From Pseudomonas mediterranea CFBP 5447 (lineage in GTDB: Bacteria; Pseudomonadota; Gammaproteobacteria; Pseudomonadales; Pseudomonadaceae): a stretch of DNA of 64,000 nt. Below the pieces are notes generated by a model that was given only the letters and a program-made list of their open reading frames with translations, was not told where the DNA came from and did not search any database. The stretch is taken from assembly GCF_000774145.1 (NCBI RefSeq), contig NZ_KN322987.1, positions 126,756 to 190,755 on the forward strand. Reading direction: 5' to 3'. Below, piece by piece: positions 42,437 through 50,913 of this stretch. The number at the start of each line of letters is the position of its first letter. Position 1 is the stretch's first letter. The translations under genes were made by a program, and so were the position numbers.

Positions 42437-43108
42437 TCAATGGCTGGAAGGCAGGAACTCGAACAGCGTCTTGCAGACGCCGGCGATGTGCTCGTCCAGC
42501 AGTTTCACCGCCCGTTCGACATCACCGGCCCGGCAGGCATCGAGGATTTCCCGATGCTCGTGGTCGGCGCGTTCCTTGCCGGCCGACAAGCTCATCTGCA
42601 TGCGCAGGTAACGCTCCAGCTTGTCGTGGACCGAGCGGATCAGGCCGACCAGGAAGGGCCGTTGTGCCGGCTCGTAGAGGCAGGCGTGCAACTGCCAGTT
42701 GAGTTCGGCCCAGCGCCCGACGTCATCCTCGCCGATGAACTCGCGACAAATGGCCTCGGCGCGAGCGAAGGTGTCTTCGGTCATGTTGGGAATCGCCAGG
42801 CGCAGCACCTTGTCCTCCAGCAACATCCGCACTTCGAACATCTGCGCCAGCTCCACCTCGGACATCCGCGTGACCATCGCGCCGCGATTGCGCTGGAACA
42901 TCACCAGCCCTTCGGCCTCCAGCCGCTTGAGGGCTTCGCGCACGGGGATCTTGCTGACGTTGAACTGACGGGCGATATCGTCCTGGCGAATCGGCTCGTC
43001 CTCGGCAAAATGCCCGGCCACGATGGCCTCGCGCAGGTGCCGGGTGATGATTTCCGAAGTGGAAGGGGTGTTGCCCAGGTCAGGCAGTTTGAACTTGGAT
43101 AAAGTCAC
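42437..43108 (-). CDS. GntR family (FCD/FadR-type) transcriptional regulator
   Basis: 223 residues: an N-terminal winged helix (IREALK-like KIPVREALKRLEAEGLV) and an all-helical FCD ligand domain with metal-type histidines (LNWQLHACLYEPAQRP, EHREILDACRAGD). It is transcribed leftwards and ends at a strong terminator. A GGTATACGAC site 31 bases upstream of its start resembles the palindrome before the hydroxyproline importer operon, so joint control of that locus and itself is likely. The ligand is probably a hydroxyproline catabolite (inference). Confidence 0.92.
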   Translation of the reverse strand: MTLSKFKLPDLGNTPSTSEIITRHLREAIVAGHFAEDEPIRQDDIARQFNVSKIPVREALKRLEAEGLVMFQRNRGAMVTRMSEVELAQMFEVRMLLEDKVLRLAIPNMTEDTFARAEAICREFIGEDDVGRWAELNWQLHACLYEPAQRPFLVGLIRSVHDKLERYLRMQMSLSAGKERADHEHREILDACRAGDVERAVKLLDEHIAGVCKTLFEFLPSSH

Positions 43109-43139
43109 GGCGGCGGGTCGGTTGCTGAGTTGGGGATAT

Positions 43140-43149
43140 GGTATACGAC
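43140..43149. promoter_or_regulatory. GTATAC-type site before GntR gene
   Basis: GGTATACGAC shares GTATACGA with the perfect palindrome TCGTATACGA at 36477-36486. It lies 31 bases upstream of the GntR start, placed for autoregulation. Confidence 0.5.
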
Positions 43150-43208
43150 TTGGTGGCGGTGGTGTCGAGGTGTCTCGACCCGGGTCGCCCCTTCAGCGCA
43201 GGTGCTCT

Positions 43209-43301
43209 TGTGGCGAGGGAGCTTGCTCCCGCTGGGTTGCGCAGCGGCCCCAATAGCTGCGATTGCTGCGCAATCGAACGGGAGCAAGCTCCCTCGCCAC
43301 A
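43209..43301. repeat. REP inverted pair (family C)
   Basis: GTGGCGAGGGAGCTTGCTCC with downstream CGCTGGG, and its inverse copy ending GCTCCCTCGCCAC, between GntR and the MFS gene. Confidence 0.88.
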
Positions 43302-43313
43302 AGGGGTTTGTGT

Positions 43314-44480
43314 TCAGCTGTGGGACATGCGGATTACATAAGCCTCTGTCCGAACGATGACCCATCCCGTTACCAACGCACCCAGCGACAATGCCACCCC
43401 AAACAGGACCAACGCCACATCGGCGCCGAACCGGTCAGCCAACAGGCCTGTGACCACCACCGGAATGCTGAACCCGACGTACGCGAACAGGAAGAACCCG
43501 GCACTGACCCGGGCCTTTTCCTGGCCGGCCAGTGCGGTGATCGCCGATAGCCCGCCCAGGTACAGAAAACCATAGCAGGCACTGCTGGCCCCCAGCGCCC
43601 CAAGCAGTACCGCGATCAGCGAACCGCTGCTCGCGCCCCAGGCCAGCAGCGCATAGCTCAAGGGCAGCACCAGCAAGCCAAACCCGGTGGCCCGGGCCGG
43701 GTGCAGGCGACGCACCCAGGGTTGGAACAGCAACCCGCAGCTGATCACGGTGAAGGTCGACAGGCCCGACCATTGCTGCAGATCGTGGCGTGCCAGCACC
43801 GAGGGCAGTATCGCGATGACCAGGCCCGAGGTTGCCCAGGCCAGCAGCATGGAGAAGCCGTAGGGCAGGCTGCCGGTGGGGAACAGCGGCAGGCGTAGCA
43901 TCGGCGCCCGGGTCGTTCTGGCGGCAGGGTCCGGCAGCCTGGACACCACGAGGAACGCGACAGCGGCCAGGAACAACTGCAACCAGAAACTGCCGGGCAC
44001 CACGCTGTGGTGGACGAACAGGAACAGACTGGTCAACGCCGCCCCCAGGCCGAAGCCCAGGGAGGTGCTGGCGGTGATCCGATTGGCGGCGGAGCGGGTA
44101 TCGCTGCCCGCCAGCAGTTCGGTCATGTAGGCCGTCGACGTCGCTGAGGCCAGACCCGTGCCCACGCCCATCATCAGCCGTGCCAGGCCCAGCGCGACGA
44201 GGTTCGGCCAGATCGAGGTGATGACGGTTGCCAGCATCGACAAACCCAATGCCAGCAATATCAGCGGCCGGCGTCCTACCCGGTCGGCCAGCCCGCCGAA
44301 GGCCAGCAGCACCGGCAACACTCCCAGTACATAACATGAGAACGCCACCGCCGTAGCACCGGCGCCGTAACCGGACGCCTGGGCATAGGTGGTGTAGAGC
44401 GGCGCCTGCAGGTTGACCGCGAGGGTGATCAGGCAAAGGCCGAAAGCCAGTCCCCATGAATGTCGCTGCTGTGCGTTCAA
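43314..44480 (-). CDS. MFS transporter
   Basis: 388 residues with about twelve hydrophobic helices. The MFS loop 2-3 motif is GGLADRVGRRPLILL, and a motif C-like region, GVGTGLASATSTAYMTELL, follows. It resembles the YfcJ/arabinose-efflux-like group of drug/H+ antiporters. It lies divergent from a MocR-type regulator gene 135 bases away and may be its target. Substrate unknown. Confidence 0.88.
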   Translation of the reverse strand: MNAQQRHSWGLAFGLCLITLAVNLQAPLYTTYAQASGYGAGATAVAFSCYVLGVLPVLLAFGGLADRVGRRPLILLALGLSMLATVITSIWPNLVALGLARLMMGVGTGLASATSTAYMTELLAGSDTRSAANRITASTSLGFGLGAALTSLFLFVHHSVVPGSFWLQLFLAAVAFLVVSRLPDPAARTTRAPMLRLPLFPTGSLPYGFSMLLAWATSGLVIAILPSVLARHDLQQWSGLSTFTVISCGLLFQPWVRRLHPARATGFGLLVLPLSYALLAWGASSGSLIAVLLGALGASSACYGFLYLGGLSAITALAGQEKARVSAGFFLFAYVGFSIPVVVTGLLADRFGADVALVLFGVALSLGALVTGWVIVRTEAYVIRMSHS

Positions 44481-44615
44481 GCGTGTTCCCCGAAAGTCGT
44501 CAAATGGCGTCTACGGGACTATCACTGCCGGGCTTCGCGGGAACAAGGAACAGGCCGAGGGGTTTTGTGATTAACTGTTCGCTCGAAATCGGCGAACACT
44601 TCAAGAGCACCCCGC

Positions 44616-46019
44616 ATGGACCTGAACATCGATCGCAATGCCGCCGAGCCCATGACCCGGCAACTGATGAGTCAGCTGGTGGGTTGGATCGACAGCCATC
44701 ACATCCGCCCCGGTGCCCGAATGCCTTCCATCCGGCAATTGGCCCAGGAAAATGACGTCAGCCTGTCGTGCGTGATCAAAGCCTATGACCAACTGGTCGC
44801 CAGCGGGGTGCTGGAGTCCCGGCATGGATCGGGTTTCTTTGTCGCCCAGCAGGTGTTCCGGCCCGGGGAGCCGGATGCTGAAACAGCCGAGGGGGCATGG
44901 ACGTTGTTCGACAACGAGTCGACGCTGCTCAAGCTCGGCTGCGGCTGGCTGCCTGACTCCTGGCGCGATGACACCGACCTGGGCCAGGCGATCCGCCAGG
45001 TGGTGCGCAGCGACAACCACGCACTGTTCAACTACAGCACGCCCCTGGGCTCTGTTCCTCTGCGCCAGCACATCCAGAAACGCCTGGGGCTGATCGACAT
45101 ACATGCCGATCTTGCGCAGATCCTCACCACCCAAGGCGCCAGTCATGGCCTCGACCTGTTGGTGCGCACGCTGCTCAAGCCCGGTGACCTGGTCCTGGTG
45201 GAAAGCCCCGGCTACTACAATCTGTTCAATCTGCTGAAGTTGCACGGTGTCAGGACCCTGGCGGTACCGAGGGGCACCCAGGGCCCGGATATCGCCAGCC
45301 TCGAACGCGTGCTCGGCCAGCACAAACCCGCCTATTTCTTCATCAACAGCATGTACCAGAACCCCACCGGCACCAGCCTCGCGCCGAGCGTCGCGTATCG
45401 TCTGCTGCAACTGGCCAACCAGCACGATTTCCGCCTCATAGAAGACGACATCTACGCCGACTTCCAGAATGGACCAACGTCCCGCCTCGCGACCCTGGAT
45501 GGCCTGGACCGGGTGATCTACCTGGCGAGCTTTTCCAAGACGCTGTCCAGTTCGCTGCGCATCGGTTACGTGGTCGCCCAGCCCGAGATCGTCAACCGAC
45601 TGGCCGAGGTCAAGATGGTGACGGGTATCGGCTGCTCGTTGTTGGCGGAAAATGTCGTGGCGACGCTGCTCGCCAACGGGGCCTATCGCAAGTTGCTGCA
45701 ACGCCTGCGCCAGCGTTTGAACAAGCAGATGGCGAGCACCCTGCGCCAGCTTGACCAGGCGCACTGGGAGGTTTTCGCCGAGCCGACCGGAGGCCTGTTC
45801 GTATGGGCCCGGCCCCGGTATGTGGAGAGCGGGCGGGTGCAGCAGATTGCTCGCGAAGCGCTGGTCCAGCTCTCTCAAGGGGCCAGTTTCATGCCGGCGA
45901 GGGAGACCTGCGACTGGCTGCGGCTGAACGTGGCGTTCGTTCAGGACGTTCGTGCGCAGACGTTTTTCCGGCGGATAGAAGAGGCGTCGCTGGCTGAACA
46001 GAGAAATGAAGCTGTCTGA
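44616..46019 (+). CDS. MocR-type regulator (GntR helix-turn-helix fused to class I aminotransferase)
   Basis: 467 residues. The N-terminal GntR winged helix is MPSIRQLAQENDVSLSCVIKAYDQL; the rest is a PLP-dependent aminotransferase-like domain with the PLP lysine in YLASFSKTLSSSLRIGYV. Members are mostly transcription factors that use PLP as ligand rather than enzymes. It is divergent from the MFS gene, which is the likely target. REP elements follow. Confidence 0.93.
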   Translation: MDLNIDRNAAEPMTRQLMSQLVGWIDSHHIRPGARMPSIRQLAQENDVSLSCVIKAYDQLVASGVLESRHGSGFFVAQQVFRPGEPDAETAEGAWTLFDNESTLLKLGCGWLPDSWRDDTDLGQAIRQVVRSDNHALFNYSTPLGSVPLRQHIQKRLGLIDIHADLAQILTTQGASHGLDLLVRTLLKPGDLVLVESPGYYNLFNLLKLHGVRTLAVPRGTQGPDIASLERVLGQHKPAYFFINSMYQNPTGTSLAPSVAYRLLQLANQHDFRLIEDDIYADFQNGPTSRLATLDGLDRVIYLASFSKTLSSSLRIGYVVAQPEIVNRLAEVKMVTGIGCSLLAENVVATLLANGAYRKLLQRLRQRLNKQMASTLRQLDQAHWEVFAEPTGGLFVWARPRYVESGRVQQIAREALVQLSQGASFMPARETCDWLRLNVAFVQDVRAQTFFRRIEEASLAEQRNEAV

Positions 46020-46024
46020 AAGTT

Positions 46025-46112
46025 TGTGGGAGCGAGCCTGCTCGCGATAGCGGTGGGTCAGTAGAAAAATTCCAGCTGACACACCGCTATCGCGAGCAGG
46101 CTCGCTCCCACA
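46025..46112. repeat. REP inverted pair (family A)
   Basis: TGTGGGAGCGAGCCTGCTCG at 46025 and its inverse ending at 46112, after the MocR gene and before the receptor promoter. Confidence 0.88.
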
Positions 46113-46141
46113 ATGGAACTCGCAGACCGTAGAGACAAGAT

Positions 46142-46160
46142 GATAATGGGAATGTATGTC
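46142..46160 (+). promoter_or_regulatory. Possible Fur box before TonB receptor
   Basis: GATAATGGGAATGTATGTC matches the 19-base Fur consensus (GATAATGATAATCATTATC) at 13 positions, including the whole left half GATAATG. It lies about 90 bases upstream of the receptor start. Confidence 0.45.
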
Positions 46161-46249
46161 AAACAGGAATGAGTTGCTGTATCTTTCACGACACATTCTT
46201 GTCTGCCGTCCGGAGACGGTCGGTGTTTTTCCATTAAGGTTGTGTTTCG

Positions 46250-48397
46250 ATGCGTCGGATTCTCGTTTCATTGTGTGTGCTCCAGGCCTATTCCGTTTCC
46301 ACCTGGGCTGATGAGCCCACTGCCCCGGACCGGGCGCCGCTGGAGTTGCAGGCCACGGACATCGTGGGCCTTTCGGACAATGAAACCGCACAGGGCCCCG
46401 TCAACGGTTATCACGCCACCCGTTCGGCGAGCGCCACGCGCACCGACACCGCCATCCATGAAACCCCGCAATCCATCAGCGTGGTGTCCCGCGATGTGGT
46501 GGAAGACCTTGGCGCCACGCGCCTGCAGGATGCCCTCGATTACGCGGGCGGGGTGGGGCGGGCCAACAACTTCGGCGGCCAAGGCCTGACCACATTCACG
46601 GTGCGCGGCTTCACCACCGGAGAGTTCTACCGCAACGGTTTCCCGATCAACCGTGGCTACCCGAACATGCCCGACGCCAACACCATCGAGCGGCTTGAAG
46701 TGCTGCGCGGTCCGGCGACCATGCTGTACGGTCGCGGCGATCCGGGCGGCACATTCAACGTGGTGTCCAAGCAACCGCTGGCCGAGCGCACGGTGACCCT
46801 GGGCAGCCAGCTCAACGACCAGGGCATGCGTCGCGGCACGCTGGATGCGTCCGGCCCGTTGGATGAAGAGGGGCGCCTGGCCTATCGCCTGAACGTGATC
46901 GGCGAGGGCGGCGACACCTTCCGTGACCACGTCGAGACCGAGCGCTACGGCGTCGCGCCGGTGGTGACCTGGCAGGTCAACGACACCACCCGCCTGACGT
47001 TCGAAGGCGACTTCATGCGCAACAACCATCCGCTGGACCGTGGCCTGACCCATTATCCAGGCCAGCGTGGCACGGCTTCCCGCGATACCTTCTTCGGCGA
47101 AAAAGACGCCGGCAAACTGCACAACGACAACAACATGCTACAGGTGCGTTTCGAGCACATGCTCAACGACGACTGGACCCTGGCCGGCGGCACCCAGTGG
47201 CTAGACGGCACGTTGCAGGGTAACGCGGTGGAAGGCAACGGCATCGCGGCCGACGGGCGTACCCTGGGTCGTAACTTCAATTACCGCAAACTGGAATGGA
47301 CCGACCGCGACACGCAGCTCAACCTCACCGGGCATTTTTTAACCGGCGGTTTCGAGCACACGCTGTTGACCGGGGTCGAGTACGAAGACTACGACTATCA
47401 ATCCATCATCCAGCGTTCCGCCGCCGGAGCGGGCGCCTACCCGATCGATATCTTCAATCCGGTATATGGCCAACCTCGTCCGGCATTGACCCGTACGCCT
47501 ACCGATGATCAGGAAAACCTCAAGACGTTCGGCGTGTTCGTCCAGGATCAGGTGGCGCTCACCGAGCACTTGAAGCTGTTGGCGGGGGCGCGTTTCGAGC
47601 GTTTTGAGCATGAGTACGAAACGTTTGTCCCGCAGAATCCGCCTGGCAGCAGGAACTGGAGCGTAACCGACAGCGCCGTAACCCCGCGCCTGGGTGTGAT
47701 CTACGATCTGACCGACACGGTGGCTGTCTACGCCAATACCGCTCGCTCTTTCAAACCCAACACCGGCGCCAGCCGTGAGGGACAAGGGAATGGTTTCAAG
47801 CCGGAGAAGGGCAAGTCCTATGAAATGGGTATCAAGTGGGAGGCACTGGATCGTCAGTTGAGTGTCGACGCCGCCATCTATCAGATTGAAAAACGCAACG
47901 TGCTCGCCACCGATCCAGTGGATTCGACGTTCAATGTGGCGGCAGGCGAAGTACGCAGCCGTGGCTTCGACCTGAACGTGGCCGGCAACCTGACGCCGGA
48001 ATGGCGCATGATTGGCGGTTACGCTTATGTCGATGCCGAGGTGACCAAGGACATCAGCATCCCTAGCGGCACCCGCCTGCTCAACGTGCCGAAGAACACC
48101 TTCAGCCTGTTGAACGTCTACGAGTTCCAGGACGGTGGCCTCAAGGGGCTGGGCCTGGGTGTAGGAGCCAAATACGTGGATGAGCGGGCCGGCCAGACCG
48201 CGGCGAATGCATTCTCGATGGACAGCTACACCGTCGTCGACCTGCTCGGCTACTACAAGGTCAACGAACGGATCCGTCTCAACCTGGACCTGAAGAACCT
48301 GTTCGACGCCGATTACGAGGAAGGCGCCTTCGGCAACGTCTACGCCTACCCGGGCGCACCGCGAACGGTGCAGGCAGGCATTTCCTACACCCTCTAA
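46250..48397 (+). CDS. TonB-dependent siderophore receptor
   Basis: 715 residues with a signal peptide (to ...STWADE). The plug domain has the PQSISVVSRDVVEDLGATRL segment and the RLEVLRGPATMLYGRGDPGG landmark; the rest is a 22-strand barrel ending in a C-terminal aromatic strand (VQAGISYTL). No N-terminal signalling (STN) domain is present, so it is not an FpvA-like transducer. It is similar in type to FhuE/ferric-siderophore receptors. The upstream Fur-box-like site suggests iron repression. No siderophore genes are near, so the ligand may be a foreign siderophore. Confidence 0.92.
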   Translation: MRRILVSLCVLQAYSVSTWADEPTAPDRAPLELQATDIVGLSDNETAQGPVNGYHATRSASATRTDTAIHETPQSISVVSRDVVEDLGATRLQDALDYAGGVGRANNFGGQGLTTFTVRGFTTGEFYRNGFPINRGYPNMPDANTIERLEVLRGPATMLYGRGDPGGTFNVVSKQPLAERTVTLGSQLNDQGMRRGTLDASGPLDEEGRLAYRLNVIGEGGDTFRDHVETERYGVAPVVTWQVNDTTRLTFEGDFMRNNHPLDRGLTHYPGQRGTASRDTFFGEKDAGKLHNDNNMLQVRFEHMLNDDWTLAGGTQWLDGTLQGNAVEGNGIAADGRTLGRNFNYRKLEWTDRDTQLNLTGHFLTGGFEHTLLTGVEYEDYDYQSIIQRSAAGAGAYPIDIFNPVYGQPRPALTRTPTDDQENLKTFGVFVQDQVALTEHLKLLAGARFERFEHEYETFVPQNPPGSRNWSVTDSAVTPRLGVIYDLTDTVAVYANTARSFKPNTGASREGQGNGFKPEKGKSYEMGIKWEALDRQLSVDAAIYQIEKRNVLATDPVDSTFNVAAGEVRSRGFDLNVAGNLTPEWRMIGGYAYVDAEVTKDISIPSGTRLLNVPKNTFSLLNVYEFQDGGLKGLGLGVGAKYVDERAGQTAANAFSMDSYTVVDLLGYYKVNERIRLNLDLKNLFDADYEEGAFGNVYAYPGAPRTVQAGISYTL

Positions 48398-48412
48398 AGC
48401 AAGTGCAATCCC

Positions 48413-48499
48413 TGTGGGAGCGAGCCTGCTCGCGATGGCGATAAGTCAGTCAATACTGGGCTGACTGGGATGACGCCATCGCGAGCAGGCTCTCCCACA
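48413..48499. repeat. REP inverted pair (family A), right arm with 2-base gap
   Basis: TGTGGGAGCGAGCCTGCTCG at 48413 and a right arm reading CAGGCTCTCCCACA, where CG of the usual CTCGCTCC is lost. It lies between convergent genes. Confidence 0.85.
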
Positions 48500-48518
48500 A
48501 AGGCAACTGCGGCGACTC

Positions 48519-49253
48519 CTACCACTTGCCCGTGCTCATCCCGCCATCCACCGGCAGTACCGCGCCGGTGGTGAAATCGGCGCTCGCCAGATACAGCACC
48601 GCCTCGGCGATTTCCCCGATGGTGCCCACGCGACCGGCCGGAGCCAGGTGGTTGAGGAATTCGCGATGGGCCGGGTCATGCATCGGCGTATCGATGATCC
48701 CGGGCGCAACGGCATTGACCTTGATGTTGTGCGGCGACAGTTCAAGGGCCAGGGCACGGGTCATCTGGTTGACGCCGCCCTTGATCAACACTGGCAACGC
48801 GGCCGGTACCTGGATATTCGGTTGCAGGGCCACGGCGGCGGAAATGTTGATGATGAAGCCCTGCCGACGACCGATCATGTGCGCGGCAGCCGCCTGGCTG
48901 GCGTAGACCAAGCCCTTGAGATTGGTGTCCAGCAACGACTCCAGATCCTGGGGGCTGTATTCGATGAAGGGTTTGGGCAGGAAGAACCCGGCATTGTTCA
49001 CCAGCCCATCAACGGCGCCGAACGCTTCGACGGCCTTGGCAATGAGCTGGGTCGAGGTCGCAGGGGCGGCGATATCGCCGGCCACACCGATGAAACGGGC
49101 CGAGTGATCGAGCCGCCCGGCGGCATCCTCCAGCCCCGCGCGGGATCGGGCATTGCCGACCACGTTGTAACCCCGATCCAGAAACGCCTTGACCAGACCC
49201 AGGCCGATGCCGCTGGAGGCGCCGGTGATGATGACGGTTTTGTTGAGACTCAT
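48519..49253 (-). CDS. Short-chain dehydrogenase-like protein without the catalytic tyrosine
   Basis: 244 residues. The Rossmann motif TGASSGIGLG and the NNAG motif are intact, as are the APGIIDTPMH and VDGG landmarks of classical SDRs. However, where YxxxK is expected the sequence reads PVLIK, so the tyrosine is replaced by proline, although the Lys remains; the preceding Ser region reads NISAAVALQPN. Whether it is an active reductase is therefore doubtful. A LysR-type motif lies 106 bases upstream of the start, matching one upstream of the tautomerase, so the two genes are probably co-regulated. Confidence 0.85.
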   Translation of the reverse strand: MSLNKTVIITGASSGIGLGLVKAFLDRGYNVVGNARSRAGLEDAAGRLDHSARFIGVAGDIAAPATSTQLIAKAVEAFGAVDGLVNNAGFFLPKPFIEYSPQDLESLLDTNLKGLVYASQAAAAHMIGRRQGFIINISAAVALQPNIQVPAALPVLIKGGVNQMTRALALELSPHNIKVNAVAPGIIDTPMHDPAHREFLNHLAPAGRVGTIGEIAEAVLYLASADFTTGAVLPVDGGMSTGKW

Positions 49254-49359
49254 GATGTGACTCCTGATCGTTGTGTTGAACCGCTGCGCCGGTAGTGACG
49301 CTGGTTGAGATCAGGGTATTGATGCGCTAAGGGTTGATAAACGGGGTGGGCGGTACTTG

Positions 49360-49383
49360 AGTTGATACCTGATGTAATCAATC
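49360..49383. promoter_or_regulatory. LysR-type motif upstream of the SDR gene
   Basis: AGTTGATAC-N5-GTAATCAATC includes the imperfect inverted repeat TTGAT...ATCAA typical of LysR operators. It is 106 bases from the SDR start and 20 of its 24 bases match the site at 49874-49897. Confidence 0.6.
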
Positions 49384-49403
49384 GCCCATTCAACCCAAGC
49401 CCC

Positions 49404-49491
49404 TGTGGGAGCGAGCCTGCTCGCGATAGCGGTGTGTCAGCTGGAAATTATTTACTGACACACCGCTATCGCGAGCAGGCTCGCTCCCACA
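49404..49491. repeat. REP inverted pair (family A)
   Basis: TGTGGGAGCGAGCCTGCTCG at 49404 and its inverse ending at 49491, with extended complementarity of the inner parts (GCGGTGTGTCAG/CTGACACACCGC). Confidence 0.9.
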
Positions 49492-49515
49492 AGGCTAAGT
49501 CGGGTTTTGGCAGGC

Positions 49516-49547
49516 ACAAAAAAGCCCGGTCAAATCAGGCCGGGCTC
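49516..49547 (-). terminator. Terminator after tautomerase gene
   Basis: AGCCCGG (49523-49529) pairs with CCGGGCT (49540-49546); on the minus strand the stem is followed by TTTTTT. The tautomerase stop is 16 bases upstream. Confidence 0.8.
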
Positions 49548-49562
49548 GATAGAAGCAGATCC

Positions 49563-49769
49563 TCATTCCTTGGGAAGACTTCGATACTGCGTCGTCGTCA
49601 TGCCCGCATAACCCCAGTTATCCGTATCGACTTCTTCGATCACGATATGGGTCAGGTGCGGATCCTTGCCCAGTACGCGCTGGAGGGTTTCGGTGATTTC
49701 CGAGATCACCTGGGCTTTCTGTTCGCGGGTGACGCCATCGCGGGTGATACGCACATTGACGAAAGGCAT
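49563..49769 (-). CDS. 4-oxalocrotonate tautomerase-like enzyme
   Basis: 68 residues from ATG 49769. After removal of Met the chain starts with Pro1, the catalytic base of the tautomerase superfamily (PFVNVRITRDGVTREQK), and the length is the family's. Reaction is keto-enol isomerisation of an unsaturated acid or a related activity; the substrate is unknown. It is transcribed leftwards, divergent from the LysR gene, with a LysR-type site 104 bases upstream. It ends at a good terminator. Confidence 0.92.
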   Translation of the reverse strand: MPFVNVRITRDGVTREQKAQVISEITETLQRVLGKDPHLTHIVIEEVDTDNWGYAGMTTTQYRSLPKE

Positions 49770-49873
49770 GTTGCACTCCTGCTGGTTGAGAGAAGCTGCG
49801 CAGGCTATTCCTGCACAACCGAAGCCACTGTATTTATACGCCACGGACTGATAAACAGGCAGCTGCGATCTTC

Positions 49874-49897
49874 AGTTGATACACGGTGTAATGAATC
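49874..49897. promoter_or_regulatory. LysR-type motif upstream of the tautomerase, abutting the lysR start
   Basis: AGTTGATAC-N5-GTAATGAATC lies directly before the LysR ATG (49898) and 104 bases from the tautomerase start. It has the same orientation and nearly the same distance as the SDR site, as expected of one regulon with autoregulation. Confidence 0.65.
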
Positions 49898-50821
49898 ATG
49901 AAGCGACATTTCGAAGACCTGCAGTTGGGCAGCATAGAACTGTTTTGCCTCGCGGCCGAAGCGGGCAGCTTCACGGCGGCGGCCCAGGTGGCGGGCGTGA
50001 CCCCGGCAGCGGTCAGCCGTTCGATCTTTCGCCTGGAGGAACGCCTGGGCTCGCGCCTGTTCGTGCGCACCACCCGCAGCATCCGCCTGACCGACGCCGG
50101 CAAGACCTACTTCGAGCAGTGCCGGCAGGCTTTGACGCAATTGGTCGAGGCACAACAGGAAATGATGGGCGCGCAATCGGTGCCGTCCGGGCAACTGCGC
50201 ATCAGCCTGCCCACCACCTATGGTCATCACCGGATCCTGCCCTTGCTGCCGGCTTTCCGTGCGCAATATCCGCAAGTCAGCGTGGACGTGCACCTGAGCA
50301 ATCGGAACATCGACTTCGTCGCCGAGGGCTATGACCTGGCGATTCGGGTCCGGGCCCAGCCGGACTCTTCGCTGATCGCCCGGTTACTGGAAGACGCCAG
50401 GCTGGTGGTGGTCGCCGCGCCGGACTATCTGCGCAAGGCCGGCACGCCGCGCACCCTCGAAGACCTGGACGATCACGAATGCATTCAATTCGAATTGCCC
50501 AGCAGCGGCCGGCGGATTTCCTGGTTGTTCAATGCCGATGGCAAGGAGCGGGAGGTGTTCGGCCAGGGCAACTATTGCTGTTCGGACGATGTACTGGGCG
50601 GCGTGACGCTGGCCAGGCACGGCGCGGGATTGTTCCAGACCTACCGCTTCATCGTCGAACAGGAACTGGCAAACGGAAGCCTGGTGGAAGTGCTGCAGCC
50701 TTTCAGTGGCCGCTCACGTCCCTTCACCTTGCTCTATCCCCATGGCCGCTACATGCCCCAGCGGGTCCGCGCCTTCGTCGATTTCCTGTTGCAGCAGCGG
50801 GAGCAGTGGGCGGGTACCTAG
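49898..50821 (+). CDS. LysR family regulator
   Basis: 307 residues. The N-terminal winged helix reads LAAEAGSFTAAAQVAGVTPAAVSRSIFRLEERLG, the standard LysR DNA-binding domain; the rest is a periplasmic-binding-type effector domain. It is divergent from the tautomerase. Matching LysR-type motifs sit before the tautomerase/own start and before the SDR gene, so these two genes are its probable targets. The start codon ATG lies immediately after the operator. Confidence 0.93.
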   Translation: MKRHFEDLQLGSIELFCLAAEAGSFTAAAQVAGVTPAAVSRSIFRLEERLGSRLFVRTTRSIRLTDAGKTYFEQCRQALTQLVEAQQEMMGAQSVPSGQLRISLPTTYGHHRILPLLPAFRAQYPQVSVDVHLSNRNIDFVAEGYDLAIRVRAQPDSSLIARLLEDARLVVVAAPDYLRKAGTPRTLEDLDDHECIQFELPSSGRRISWLFNADGKEREVFGQGNYCCSDDVLGGVTLARHGAGLFQTYRFIVEQELANGSLVEVLQPFSGRSRPFTLLYPHGRYMPQRVRAFVDFLLQQREQWAGT

Positions 50822-50831
50822 GGACAATCCC

Positions 50832-50902
50832 TGTGGGAGCGAGCCTGCTCGCGATGGCGTAGTAACTGGACTGACGCCATCGTGAGCAGGCTCGCTCCCA
50901 CA
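50832..50902. repeat. REP inverted pair (family A)
   Basis: TGTGGGAGCGAGCCTGCTCG at 50832 and its inverse (with CGTGAGC in place of CGCGAGC) ending at 50902, between convergent genes. Confidence 0.88.
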
Positions 50903-50913
50903 GGGTGAGGCGA

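Noticed and set aside
44601..46391. Long minus-strand ORF of 596 residues overlapping the MocR gene
   Set aside because: It is antisense to a recognisable protein, with a low-complexity high-Arg/Gln translation typical of the opposite strand of a GC-rich gene.
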